DNA of 64,000 nucleotides from NCBI GenBank assembly GCA_947568835.1, contig OX387604.1, positions 5,150,360 to 5,214,359 on the forward strand. The letters run 5' to 3'. This document shows positions 1-12,699 of the stretch, in pieces; the first letter of the stretch is position 1; each line of letters starts with the position of its first letter. The DNA comes from Protonemura montana. Its lineage: Eukaryota > Arthropoda > Insecta > Plecoptera > Nemouridae. A program made the translations under genes and the position numbers. The notes under the pieces are model-generated. The model worked only from the letters and a program-made list of their open reading frames with translations, made no database searches and had not been told where the DNA came from.

Positions 1-1446
1 AAAATGAAATACACGAAGTATGGTTACTATTCACTGGTAAATGGATTCTATTTTTGACTAGACAAAATACAAAGACAGATCCAAAAATACTTTCTTTTGA
101 ATAATTATTGCATACTTCAGGCTACACAATCCACAACACACAGAGCATACTACTTCTAGTAAACAAAAAAGTCGATCACGATTGTGCACTTCCATCGTGG
201 AAAATAGATTCCTTTAGAAACCTGGTCAACACATAGCTACGATCCGTATAAATGCCTTTTAAAGGCCATTTTTGCCAAATCTTAGAGGATTTAGATAGAT
301 TCGTAGACAGGGTTTTAGCCTGGCACAATTTTAATTTAAAACATGCGTGATAACGAATCGCACAAAGATTATCAATTTTGTCAGATCTCGAGTAATATTT
401 TAATTCAATTTATAATTCGTATTTAATTTGATGTAGATTTCATCCAAACGTCCCGCGACCCTAAAAAAATTATCTTCAGTAAATTGTGAACTAAAAATGT
501 GTACTTCGCCAGTGAATTTAATTAAAGTTATAAACTCTTTCGGGTGGAAAAATAAAACTTTTCTAATTGAAGAATACATTTTCAAACGCTTAGTCTTTGA
601 AAGTTTGTCTTGGAGCAATCTAGTGAAATACAAACAATGCGATTTCTTTTTTACGCTTGCAAAAATATCAATCATTTAAAAAAATATCTGTCGCTGATTT
701 TAACCTGGTGTTAACTGAGTTTTGCTGAATTTTATTTTGATTGAGAAGCTATTTGACTTTATCCATAAAAGCTGATGCTTGTCTATGCATTGTCTATTTT
801 CTTGAAGTCCCTTTATGATTGCATATAATTAACCACTCTTTCCCTAGATTCTTGAAATTTTTCCGGAAGCATAGTTTCCTTTTTCAAGTCAGATCATCTT
901 TCTTTACCTTCTTTATTTTTTTCCTTTCTTTCGTCTTTTCTGGACCCTTTCTTCCACGGGTGGAGATTTGGCAGAGATCAGGGTCTTTCTGGTTCATGCA
1001 CCACCCGCTTAGTCAGTAACGCATTATGAGGCACTCACTGCATCGGACAGCCCAATCAATTTCAACATTCGAAAAGTCCACTGCAGCAAAAACAGTGCAA
1101 TACAACGAGCTGCTTACGCGATTAGACATCCAATTATTTTTTACAAGGACTTGTGAGCAGCCGTCGATGGAAACTTGAAAGAGAATGCCGAAAATATGTG
1201 GTTCTTTATAATGGCTAAATGAGCTAAAAAATTTTCTATGCAAAAATCTTATTTGAAGTATTACAAATGATTTGTTTCATACGATTCTCTACTTATGGAC
1301 AACTATACTTCTCCGCTCACTTTCGCTTCAACTTGTACTTGTAATTAATGTCTGCCTTCAACGTCGTCCATATTTTCGTGCACACCTCTAGTTCTCTTTA
1401 CGACGCTTATTTTAGCATAATCCAATACAGTTTTTAGTTAATAATT
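1..1446. other. AT-rich non-coding DNA
   Basis: Only short random ORFs (below 100 codons) on both strands; no splice-linked coding segments, RNA gene or mobile element recognised. Confidence 0.6.
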
Positions 1447-1602
1447 GCTAGTTTCTGGGTGTTAAAGCCGATAGTTTTTAGATGCCAGTTTCTAGATGCT
1501 AGTTTCTAGATGCTAGTTTCTAAATGCTAGTTTCTAGATGCTGCAGTTGCATGTTGCTAGTTGCTGCTTGTTAGTTGCTTCTAGTTGCTAGTTTCTAGTT
1601 TC
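1447..1602. repeat. short 14-bp tandem repeat (tagatgctagtttc)
   Basis: The unit TAGATGCTAGTTTC repeats about four times (1481-1542) and then decays into TTGCTAG-type copies. Confidence 0.8.
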
Positions 1603-1629
1603 CTTAAGTTGCTCCACAGTTTCTGGTTC

Positions 1630-1750
1630 ATGATCTAAAACATCCATGATCTACGATCCACAATCTACGATCCACGATCTACGACTCGTGATCCACGATT
1701 TACGATACACAGTTTAAGATAATCAATCTATTATCCACGTTCTACGATCC
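1630..1750. repeat. degenerate short tandem repeat (atctacgatccac)
   Basis: Repeated ATCTACGATCCAC and shortened variants fill the interval, adjacent to the preceding TAGATGC array but with a different unit. Confidence 0.7.
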
Positions 1751-3946
1751 AACGAGCGGTGCTTTGAGTGGCCTGAGCGCCTTCCCCACCAATTTCCTTG
1801 GCAACCAGTGAAAAACAAACGGGAAATCTATTCAACAACTTTCCACGAGGATTCGTTAAGAAAATCATTAGGGGCTCAATTGTTTTTTTTTCTTATACAT
1901 TTCCGCCGAGTGTTTTTTCCCCGTGAAAAAGTGTCGTTGAATCCACTTGAGCAGTCCCCTTTTCAAGCTGCTAATCTCTCCTGGTTTTGGCAACTGCCTG
2001 AGAAAATGGCGCCTTTTCTTTCGTTGTGCAGTGTTCCGAGAGCGATTTCAATAGTTATAAACTGAATTGCTTGAATTCAATGCATTTTATTAAATGGTCA
2101 AAAGTAATAAAGTGTTCTTAATTTTATGATGGAAAGTGCCAATGAGACCAACGCTGACTCCTACCACATTCATGTGCATATTAAGTTTTAATTGCAATCA
2201 AGTATCAAGTATCAGATATATATTTTCCTTTCTTCGGTTTACTCGTATGCATCTGGTTCTCGCATACATCTGCTATGTGTATTGGAATTAGGCTTTTAGC
2301 TCAGAAGACATAATTTATTGTAGTTCTTCACTCCTTTCGCTGATAGGTATATATATGAATTCACTAATTGGTGTCTTCATTCCTCGGCTTGGCCTCTTAG
2401 GTTTAACTTCACTTATTGGTATTACTTAGTATGTAAGCGTGACTAAACTCGACTTCACTCATAAAGAACTTCGCTCTATGGAAAGACTTCACTCAAAAGT
2501 GTGAATTTGATAGAAATGCGGACGCTGACATCGCCATTAGCTGCCTGTACTCACAATCCCGTATTAGAGTAACGTATTCCGTAGGTGACTTATAGTTTTC
2601 TGTGCCTGCTTATAATCTTCTTTTTGAGTAACAAATAACAGAATCATTTTATGTCATTACTTGTAAGAAATCAATTGGCCACATTTAATATTTTAACGCC
2701 TTAAAACTAAGCCAAAATCTGCTTCTTCCAAAATTAATATTAAAAAAATCATCAAAAATGTTTGACATGTGTTAGTGAACTATAATTGGCTGTTGATTTC
2801 TTAGTCGATACGCTCTCGTTCTTATTATTATTTTAGTCCAACCCAAGCGGCAGATATACATTTTGAAAACAAATATTGCGTTATTGAACAAGGAATCAGT
2901 GCTAAATACGAAAGAAACAATCTATTTTCTATTCTATTATCTATGAGATATTTTATCTATATCTATTATCTATTTTATTGCCGAATAAAAATTGTCGCTT
3001 CCTCGCCTCAGCATAACCAATCTCTTCACGTTAAGTCTAGGACCATCGTTGTGTTTTTCACTTTCACATTTTGAGCCAATTTAAGGAATCTTATGGATAG
3101 ACGCTAACTCATATTAATAACACGTGACGTTATTAACACTATTATTAAATAACACGTACCAAATATACCCCTATATTACCAGTTTTTTTCAAACAGATAG
3201 ATTTTTATGGAAGGCTCCTAGAAAAGATTATTTCTCTGTAGAAAACAAAACAAATTTAGAATTGTATATAATTGGGTTTACCCTCTCGCTACTTAGGCAC
3301 ATCAATTTGCATGGCTATGAGACAGGCTGCCTACTCTCTCGGCGTTACTCATTGCAATGGGAAGCTCTGGTAAAATTTGCTTACATCTTGTTTAGTGGTA
3401 TTGTTTTGTTGGTATTTTAGCAGTTGGAGACGCGATTTTTATTTTTTTCGTCGGCCTGGTTTGAACTTGGCCCAAAAATTCAAGACCCAGCCCTGCACAA
3501 GGCCGGAACGTTAAATATTACGACTCCCGACCCGGCCCTAAATCTTTTGCGGTTAGTAGACTTGACTCGAAAAAGCCCGAAAATCCGCGAAAATAAAAAA
3601 AGTCCGCAAATTTGATAACAAGTCTGAAAATATCTTGAACCCGGCCTGAGTGAATTGATCTAGAAAAAGGTGGGTTAATGGCGAATTTCCACCAGTTTTG
3701 GAAGGAAGGAGGGGGGGGGGGGGGGCGATTTCAAAGTTTTCACGGCTATAATGAAGTCTCATTACATTTAAATCAGTTTCCAATTGCTGAATATTTATGT
3801 CTTCTTTCTCGAGGTGCTGAAATCTCATATCACGGGTTTCATCCACAGATATTTGTCAAATTGTTCAAATTTCATGAAACAATGCAAGCCTTCTCCTAAG
3901 GCTTAGAGAAGGTGTATCAAGACTTTAAATAAATAGTAAGCGTGAT
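1751..3946. other. AT-rich non-coding DNA
   Basis: Contains a small CTAT-rich stretch (about 2920-2980). No supported gene. Confidence 0.6.
3711..3725 (+). repeat. poly-G run, 15 bases
   Basis: Uninterrupted G homopolymer; length may be affected by assembly. Confidence 0.9.
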
Positions 3947-4528
3947 GTGTACAACCGCGTACATTGAACAGTACATCACTGGGTGGACATCGTACACCCG
4001 CGTACATTGACCACTACATCACTGGGTGGACATCGTACACCCGCGTACATTGACCACTACATCACTGGGTGGACATCGTACACCCGCGTACATTGACCAC
4101 TACATCACTGGGTGAACATCCTACACCCGCGTACATTGACTACTACATCACTGGGTGGACATCGTACACCCGCGTACATTGACTACTACATCACTGGGTG
4201 GACTCCGTACATCCGCGTACATTGACCACTACATCACTGGGTGGACATCGTACACCCGCGTACATTGACCACTACATCACTGGGTGGACATCGTACACCC
4301 GCGTACATTGACCACTACATCACTGGGTGAACATCCTACACCCGCGTACATTGACTACTACATCACTGGGTGGACATCGTACACCCGCGTACATTGACCA
4401 CTCCATCACTGGGTGGACTCCGTACATCCGCATGCATTGACCACTACATCACTGGGTGGACTGCGTACACCCGCGTGCATTGACCACTACATCACTGGGT
4501 GAACTGCGTACACCCTCGTTCATTGAAC
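3947..4528. repeat. 43-bp minisatellite, about 13-14 copies
   Basis: The unit contains GTACACCCGCGTACATTGAC followed by a CACTACATCACTGGGTGGACAT-like half; spacing between equivalent bases is 43. Variant units (aacatcc at 4115 and 4330; ggactcc at 4200 and 4415) recur exactly 215 bases apart, i.e. five units, showing a higher-order duplication. The array is non-coding. Confidence 0.95.
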
Positions 4529-4602
4529 ACATTTGGAAACAATGTTTCCAGTGGGATTAAGAAGTACAACCAAACAAAAAGGGTTTTATTTGTCGGCGGC
4601 GT

Positions 4603-4632
4603 GGGGGGGGGGGGGGGGGGGGGGTGGGGGGT
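4603..4632 (+). repeat. poly-G run, 22 bases plus interrupted extension
   Basis: G homopolymer at 4603-4624, then T and six more G. It lies about 70 bases after the 43-bp array. Confidence 0.9.
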
Positions 4633-7600
4633 CGTTGTAAAACATAAACTTAAGTTCTGATTGATAAGCTCACTACACTATTCAAACTATGGCATGCATT
4701 TAGCCTTTTACTATGACAGTTATCATTTTCGGATAACGCTTGATACAACGCGACCCTCTAAATTGAATGATTGTAATTGACTGGGCATTTTGTTGGTAGG
4801 ACCAATGTATTACTGATACAATGTGTAATAATTTATATTGGAATCAGTTCTGACGACTTGTAATGTGCCACTAAAGACTTCCGAATCTTTGAGGGATCAA
4901 AACTAATCCAATCCAAACTAAGAGCTTTTGCCTAAAATATTAGAACTTACGGACTCATGCATTCACAGTCGCCACAAGATGGTTTTTATTTAGAAATGTG
5001 TAGATCACACTGTCAATTAAACACGGACGTTTTCATGACGAGGAGAAAAGCCTTAAATTGGATTCCTTGTGAGCTGTGCCGTCGGTCGGTGGCACTTTTT
5101 CTAAACACTAGGCAGTTACAGCAAAATATGCACTTTTATCACGTTATTTGCATTTAAACGAAGATTGAAATAGTGCAAGCTAGAGCTCGATCCAAAGTTT
5201 CCTTATTGGTTTAAAATGTAAAAACTTAAAAAAATCGAAATTTCGATGCCCTTTTTCACAATTTTGAGCATCTTTGGAAAGAACATTTATTTTTACGTAT
5301 CAAGAACATCTGCGCAGTGTCTTCGATCATGTAGAATCTGCTATGAAAGAAGGAAGTTGAGGTCGCAAATGCCAGCTTCCGTGAACAAGATCTAGCAAAA
5401 CACCGTTGCCCTGCCCCCCCCCCCCCCCCCACACCGAGAGCGCCGCATTTGCGGTGCGTAGCATGGGATAGTCGTGCAGGTAACATTTTCGGTCTTATAA
5501 GACAAAAAAAAGTTTCGACGTTATAGGAGTATTCTACGGTTTGCCACGGCACCCTTTTCCTCTACGTTATTAGTTTGGACTTTGGACTTACGACGTGGTT
5601 GGTAGACGGATTGCTTGCTCTTGTAGCAGGTCAAAGGTTAAACATTCATTCTTAAAACTTGGAACGTGATAAAATACTTTACTTTCACTTTTTTAAAAGC
5701 ATAACTTTTGAACAACTTTATTTTATATGCCGTCTTCTCCTTTCTTCGAAAGGCGTACTGCGGTGAAAGATAGGCTATAGGGTGAACACTAAGTCGGTGA
5801 TTCTGCAGAAAAAAAAAAAAATTTGTGAGGAAGCCATCACTATAAAGTAGAACGTCACGAAATCTGTGTTGCATTAATGCAAGGTGTTCTTACTTTGACA
5901 TTTAAGAACAGAATATAAAAGATTGCTAATTGATGTTCCTTTGAAGCAATTTAGTTACTGCCAAGCCAATCCATTTAGAGCAAAAGGTTACAAATTCGAT
6001 TTGGGAAAATATAAAAACAACCATTTTACTTTAGGTGTTTAGGTTATCCAAACCAATATTTGATAAAACATTTAGCGAAATTGGTTTCGTATCATCTGGT
6101 AGCAATCGCGAACTAAAAAATTGATTGCAACTTTTTTTATGAAATCGCTTTGTTTACTCATTATGTGCAATTATTTTTATTAAGAGTTTAGATAAATGTG
6201 TTTGTCAAAGTATGTAGCACGGAGTGTTCCCAAAGGTAATTTTAGGGATGGGATTCTGAACCTTACCACATGGAGCAAAAAACTGGAATTAATTAATGCA
6301 AGATGGATGAAAAAAACTCTGAATTCACTGAAGACGTTAAGGGGGTAGAAGGGAATAAACCATGCAGATATATGATAGCATCGGTGTTCTTTAAAGATAT
6401 AAAGGGTAGAAAATGAAACATCACAGAGCCCATGCAGACAGCCAAACGGCCCTTGGGTTCGGAGAAAAGGGTTAGGGAAATAATTTGATTAAAAAGAATA
6501 AGGTTTACTGGCATTGATTTGAATATTCATAATTTATATACCTACCGATACCTTCGTATTATTAAAGTAATCATGCAAAGGAAATATATAGAGGAATCTG
6601 ACTTTTGTTTAATCTTTCAACGTGCTTTTGGTTCTGTTTTTGACTGAGAGTTTACGAACGTTGTTGCTTTTCGTTAAACTGGAAATCATATTTAATGTGA
6701 AAATAACACAGAATAAGTTCACATACAGAAAAAACAAACAAGAAATAAATAAGTTAGCTAAAAAAAGTGTATATTTCAACAAAAAAATCCAGTTCAATTC
6801 AATATTGAACAGTTAAAAGCTGAAAACATAAATACTTGCTAAAACTGGCCACATTGCGTACCAATTAAAATGATGGCTTGGATAAAATTAAAATAAGCAA
6901 GCTTGATTGTTTGAAAATGGTGTAAAATCTTGATACTAAGGTAATTATTCGGCAATGTTTTTGATTGGAGAAAAAGCTTGTTTACCAAGTTTATTGATTA
7001 CTACTGTCTATTGAGTCAGTCTCAGTGTGGCCTGTGGTGTTTGAGATGGCAAGGTGAACAGTTTCTACCTACCTTGTAGGTTGGGGTGTACTTGAATATG
7101 TTACCTCTTTCGTCCGTTCACGCACGACCCAAAAGCACACAGCAAGAAATCTATTTTCTTTCTACAGCCAACCACTACTCTTTCACCTGAATTCTTAGAG
7201 GCTACCGCGCAACAATCAATACAGCCGATAGATATTACGATATTTTTCCCGAGTTTTCTTTAGAGGCAGTTCATTAGGTTCATTTTCCTTTGAATTATTT
7301 AAAGAATTCCGTCCGTAGCAGCTGGGTTTGTGAAGCATGTTCATCGTGAACGTGTTACGACAATCCTCCTCAAAGGTGCTGGCAAGTGGTTCCACTGACA
7401 GAACTGCCTGCACTCGTTATCTCTAATGTATAAGGGTACAACTGCTAACAATCATTTGCTAAAGTACACAACGATCTGAGAATAATATAGACCTTATTTC
7501 AGTACGAATTACATGGTTACAATTTGACCAAATACGAAATATTCTTGAACATTCTTAAAAAACCGTTAAACAGTCTGAAATTTAAATGCAGTGCGAATCA

Positions 7601-8769
7601 GTGTTCATGAAATATTTGACCCTATAATGGCCCCTTGAAGGTCACTAGCTTTGCTCAGTTTGGTGGTTTCCCAAACTAGGTCTTGGTCTAGTTGCAAGTT
7701 GCAAACTTTCTGAGTCAATGTATTTAAAGACTTCCTGTTTGGTTTATACAAGATTTTCGCTTGCACTCACCCCTTCACTCGCACCCCCTTCCCCCTCGCC
7801 CTTCCAACAGATGAAGCACCCACAGGCCTGTCTTAAAGACTGTAACATCATCTCTCCTTATCTTACGTAACACAATACCTAATGTTACACTGCAAATCTG
7901 GTAGACACACTTGGCTCATACTGCATTTATTCTATCAATTTATTTTATTAAGGGTGCAGTTTTATTACGAACTTCTTTTTTTTTTGGGCTTTTCATTAAT
8001 TACACTTTGAAAAGTGATAATTTCTTAGAGACATTACAGTGCGATTCCAGAAAGTGCTCTTTAATTTTCTGTCAGGCTAACAGGACTAGATCATTACCAG
8101 GATAGGTATGGCATAAAAGCCCGCTACGCTGAGCTGCTCGGCTAGTGATGAACTATTTTCAGGCTAACAGGGTTATGTCTAATTGCCAATCATATTGGTA
8201 TGAGATGGTTGGTTAGGGTCAGGGAATTAGGTACGAACATTCTGGAGCATGTATGCCCTTGAGGTGAAATATTGTGTCATTTTAAGTTATTGTCCTTTTT
8301 TTTTGTGCCCCTGGTTGGCACTCTACCCTTGCACCCTTGATAAAGGTAAAATTACAGCGAAGGTATTTATAATTTTTGTCAATATTATTCGTTTTGGATT
8401 CACTGCCTGTCCATTCAAGGTTAAACTAATATTTATTCAATGACAGACAGCAAACTCGAAAATTCCATAAAATTTCATAAAATAGTATGATTTTGGTGGT
8501 TAGCAATGGAACAAAGTATATACATTTTTGTAACGGCTTTATCAAGCGAATTGCGCAAATTTGAAAGATGTCATTTTGAAACCATATATCTGGTTGCCTA
8601 TTTGCTTGCTGTCATTTTTGAAATAACCCCACGTGCCGCATGCAGAAAATAATAAAAAATACCCACAAAAATAGCTTGCAAGCTGCGCACAAAATGCTAC
8701 GCTCATCAATCGTACATTGTTTGCAGTATTGAAATGGGCAGTATAGGTCACTACTGCCATTGGTTTTGA
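4633..8769. other. AT-rich non-coding DNA
   Basis: Apart from the C run at 5414, nothing structured was seen. ORFs are below 100 codons and resemble no family. Confidence 0.6.
5414..5430 (+). repeat. poly-C run, 17 bases
   Basis: Uninterrupted C homopolymer. Confidence 0.9.
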
Positions 8770-9465
8770 TCCTTGGTCCTGGGTCCTTGGTCCTTGGTCC
8801 TGGATCCTAGGTCCAGGGTTCTTGGTGCTTGGTTCTTGGTCCTGGGTACTTGGTCCTGGGTACTTGGTCCTGGGTACTTGGTCTTGGGTTCTTGGTCCTG
8901 GGTCCTTAGTTCTGGGTCCTTGGTCCTGAGTCCTTGGTCCTGGGACCTTAGTCTTGGGTCCTGGGTCCTAGGTCCTGGGTCCTGAGTCCTAGGTCCTGGA
9001 TTCTGGGTCTTGGGTCCTTGGTCCTGGGTCCTGAGTCCTTGGTCCCGAGTCCTGGATCCTTGGTCCTGGGTCCTCAGTCTTGGGTCCTTGGTCCTGGGTA
9101 CTTGGTCTTGGGTTCTTGGTCCTGGGTCCTTGGTCCTGGGTACTTGGTCTTGGGTTCTTGGTCCTGGGTCCTTGGTCCTGGGTACTTGGTCTTGGGTTCT
9201 TGGTCCTCGGTACTTGGTCTTGGGTTCTTGGTCCTGGGTCCTGGGTTCTGGATCCTGGGTTCTGAGTCCTTGGTCCCGAGTCCTGAGTCCTTGGTCCTGG
9301 GTACTTGGTCTTGGGTCCTTGGTCCTGGGTACTTGGTCTTGGGTCCTTGGTCCCGAGTCCTAGGTCCTTGGTCCTGGGTTCTTGGTCCTGGGTCCTTAGT
9401 CCTGGGTACTTGGTCCTGGGTCCTTAGTCCTGGGTCCTTGGTCCTGAGTCCTGGGTTCTTGGTAC
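8770..9465. repeat. 14-bp minisatellite (ttggtcctgggtcc), ~700 bp
   Basis: The unit TTGGTCCTGGGTCC and variants (with TAC, CTT, CCC changes) repeat through the interval. Part of it (about 9091-9220) forms a 42-bp higher-order unit of three 14-mers. The + strand lacks stops in several frames, which creates VLGPWSW-type ORFs of up to 158 codons; they overlap each other in different frames and have no start or splice context, so I treat them as artefacts. Confidence 0.95.
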
Positions 9466-10079
9466 CAACTCAGTGCACTTCGCCCGCCCGATAGAACCAA
9501 CGAACGAACAACGTGGATCCGACAGATGGGCCAGACTACAGAACACGTGGATCGCCGATGGCTTCATTTGTAAAAACATGACACTGATGCATTTACATCG
9601 ATATTGTTATCATTTTGTCTCGGATCTTGATGGCATATCTTATAGCGTCGTTATAACTCCTTAAACCGTGCATACTCAACGATAATTTCATTCAGTATTC
9701 ACTTTTTTACAGGCATTGCCTAAAGTAACGTAAAGGTGAGTTCGATTTTGTTAGCTTTCCTCAATGATAGCCAGAAAAAAATAACATACAGTCAAAGAAA
9801 ACGGTAATTACTTCTTGAAAGAGGTGCGGGTTGGCAAGTATTCGTAGCGTCGCAAAATTCTTTCCAATAATAATTCCAGCGTTGTTTATCGGAAGGTTTA
9901 TGTAAATTTTTTGTTTCATTATACACATATTATACCTGTAGGGCTATAGCTTATTGATTGAACAACGATTTCATTTGCAAAAACAGGTTACTTTCAATGA
10001 GACTGTACTGATCTCGATCGTTATAGATATACGCATTTTGCAATAAAAAAAAACTATGCGTAGGGGTAGTGGTGACCGG
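9466..10079. other. non-coding DNA between the 14-bp array and the GC-rich island
   Basis: No gene, RNA or repeat recognised. Confidence 0.55.
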
Positions 10080-10080
10080 T

Positions 10081-10103
10081 GGGGGGGGGGGGGGGGGGGG
10101 GGG
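10081..10103 (+). repeat. poly-G run, 23 bases
   Basis: Longest G homopolymer of the window, at the edge of the GC-rich island. Confidence 0.9.
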
Positions 10104-11252
10104 AGGTGAGGGTGGTGGAAAGGGGTGGTGGGATGCAATTTGACGGGGAGTGAAAGGGGCTGGAAATGCAGCTCGGAAATTGCATATATGCACGTTTGTA
10201 ATGTGTGTGAGCGAGGGTGGAAGGGTGGGGGGAGGGGGTCTGGATTGTTGGGATTTTCCCTTCACACGTCATGTGGGGAAGGCTTTTTGGGAGAAGAGGA
10301 AGAGGGAATATATGCCCTTTACAAACACGTATGCCCCTCCCCTGAATCGCATTACCGATAACAAATATATCGCGCGTTAATTTCGTCGAGCTGCCAGCCT
10401 GATTGAGCTATATTCTGCCACCGAGGCTGGCACTGGCGGTGCACCCAGAGCAGCTCACCGGCATTTGCACGGATTCCTTCGATTTGCGAACACAGACCTA
10501 CCAACTCTCACCTGCAGGCAATTTTTCTCAAGTAAATGCACCGGCTGGTCTCTGGACCATGCCGCGATACACAAGGAGCGGAATTCGACGAAACTGTCGT
10601 CCACGATCATTGGAAATATGCAGCTTGCAGCCAGCAGCTGGTCAAGATGTGCAGTGGTCCTCTTGGAGCAAGCAATTCCTTTCCACCAACGCATTCGGGC
10701 ATCTTCATCTCCAGCCTCGTGCTGTCAGCACCTTTCCATGCACCCGCCGCCCCCGCCTACCCGCCCCCCGCCCCCACCAACCGCCCCTGCCGCCGCCGCC
10801 ACCACCACTAGGGGCGACCCATGTTTTTGGCATCACTGCATCAGATCCACACATTGCATTTCTCGTTATGCAATTTTCTCCCTCTCCCCCTACCGTATAG
10901 CGAGTGAAAAAAAAACTTGCGCATTTTCACCATGTTTACTAAAACATACCCCTAGTACAGCATTGAACATCTATATCGCTCTACTTTTGTAATGCCTATT
11001 GCCGTGTGACCATTTCGCACAAACCATCCATTAAAAAAAAATCACCCACCCCTCCTTTCGTACCATTTTCCCCTATAGCCACATGTTATGCATGTATTTG
11101 CGAATTTCAGTTCGGCTGTGCAGCGGCGGCGGCGTCGGTCAGTTCAGTAGTCGGTAGACAAGTTGCCTGTGTGAAGGGCTGATAGAGCTGGTTTTGCACT
11201 CCTCAATCGCATGAGGCTCGTCACAGAAAGGGGATGAGTAGGTTACGGCAGC

Positions 11253-11270
11253 AGCAGCAGCAGCAGTAGC
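11253..11270 (+). repeat. (CAG)n microsatellite
   Basis: About five to six CAG triplets within the GC-rich island, in no supported reading frame. Confidence 0.8.
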
Positions 11271-11874
11271 GGGGGGTAGGAGTGCATCCCAGTGCAATGT
11301 AATGCAGGCTGGCTGGCAGGCAGGCAGCAGGCATAAGTGCAGTGCAACTGAGTCAGAGGCGAGATCGGGCGAGTTCGGCCCAACAGTGCAACTTGCATGG
11401 CGCTCATCTATTCAACGGTACGGTCTGCAATGCTTTCCAAGACTGGCACGTTTACACGATTCACACGTGGGCGAGTTCTCTGCTACCACGAAAGTGTTTC
11501 ACGCTGGTTGCCCGTGCTGTCGTACAAAACTGCGTTATGTTTACAGCGTGTTTCTACCGGCGGCAATGCGTGTTGCGATTTAGTGTTTTGTTTCGCATTT
11601 ATTTTTGATCGTTTTGATTAGCCATGTTTTATGTTAAGGAAATATTTCCAAAGTCAACTGTGAATCACCTTGATTTTTCTGTTATGTTTGTTTTTTCTTT
11701 ACAAATATTTAGATTTTTTTTTGGTTTTCATTTTTATATGCGGAGTAAATAGATTTTTTTTCCAAATCGGTTCACTAGCTCTCTGGTGTATTTTTGTTTA
11801 TTGAAGTGATTACGGGAAGCTGAGAGTCAATGCGCCAGTCAGTTGTCTGTGTTCACAGTGAGATTTGCGGAGCT

Positions 11875-12025
11875 TAGCAAAGGCTAGGAAAGACTGTCGG
11901 AGGCTATAAAAGACTATTGAAGGCTAGGAAAGACTATCGGAGGCTAGGAAAAGCTAGCGGAGACTAGGGAACGATAGTAGATGATATGGAAGGCTAGCAG
12001 AGGCTAGGAAAGTCTATGGAATCTT
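11875..12025. repeat. degenerate ~20-bp tandem repeat (aggctaggaaagactatcgg)
   Basis: AGGCTAGGAAAGACTATCGG and diverged copies follow one another for about 150 bases. Confidence 0.8.
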
Positions 12026-12082
12026 AGACAAGTGAGCACAAACGCATGGTGGCAAGTGGCCGCCGAGTCAAACCAATACAGG

Positions 12083-12131
12083 CACGTGCCTCAGGCCTGT
12101 GCCTCAGGTCTGTGCCTCGGGCCTGTGCCTC
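12083..12131. repeat. short repeat of gcctgtgcctc
   Basis: Three to four near-identical 15-bp copies of a GCCTGTGCCTCAGGT-type unit. Confidence 0.75.
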
Positions 12132-12699
12132 TTCTCCCATTCGCACTAAATGCCAACTGTTAATTCGGTTATTTCGCTCAATGATAGCGTTAAGCTTTTA
12201 ATGTTTAAAACAAAGTAATACCAATTTTACTTCGTGTTAAAATATTAGACTCAACCAATTAGGCGGGAAATAATTTTTCTTAGCAGAGAGCACATTTTGT
12301 GACGTCTGGTATCTTCCTTTCTGATAGATTTTTGCAGATCTACTTTTATGAACTTTTTTTGAGAAGGCTGAGTGCTCTGCATTTTCCAAATTTATGCATC
12401 TACCTGAGATTATGTGAAAGTATTTCTAGAGCTTAGTCAGGAAACTTAGGTGTGTGGCGTTGCTGTGTTCACTTAATTAGTTGATCAATCATGTGTGTAA
12501 TTCATTGCCACTGTGTACACCATGGTCCAACGTAAATTCTTTATTCATTGACTCTCGCTTCTAGATCATTTTAAAGGTAACATTTCGTTTCCTTTTCATT
12601 CCACAATAAATCGTAAATTCTTACGATTGGGTCCTCATAATCTGTGCACCTTTTCCTGACACCTATAAAATGGTTCATGACACCCACATTCGTCAATTA

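Larger units (their letters stand above)
10080..11620. promoter_or_regulatory. GC-rich island, possible distal promoter/first exon
   Basis: The block begins with a 23-base G run and a G-rich + strand (10081-10340), passes through a balanced GC-rich segment (10390-10810, ending C-rich), and then a CpG-rich part at about 11115-11600 with GCGGCGGCGGCGTCGGTCAG and two overlapping TCAGT initiator-like strings near 11140. ORFs of 165-175 codons overlap here in different frames, none with recognisable protein features, so I do not call a gene. It could be a far-upstream promoter of the dati-like gene or of a non-coding RNA. Confidence 0.3.

Noticed and set aside
3947-4528. CRISPR-like array
   Set aside because: The repeats are head-to-tail without unique spacers and the DNA is eukaryotic; it is a minisatellite.
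8773-9494. VLGPWSW-type ORFs of 70-158 codons
   Set aside because: They overlap each other in different frames and are produced entirely by the 14-bp tandem repeat.
10403-10992. 165- and 175-codon overlapping ORFs in the GC-rich island
   Set aside because: Two frames are open over the same bases, there is no recognisable domain, and the C-rich end gives poly-Pro by composition.
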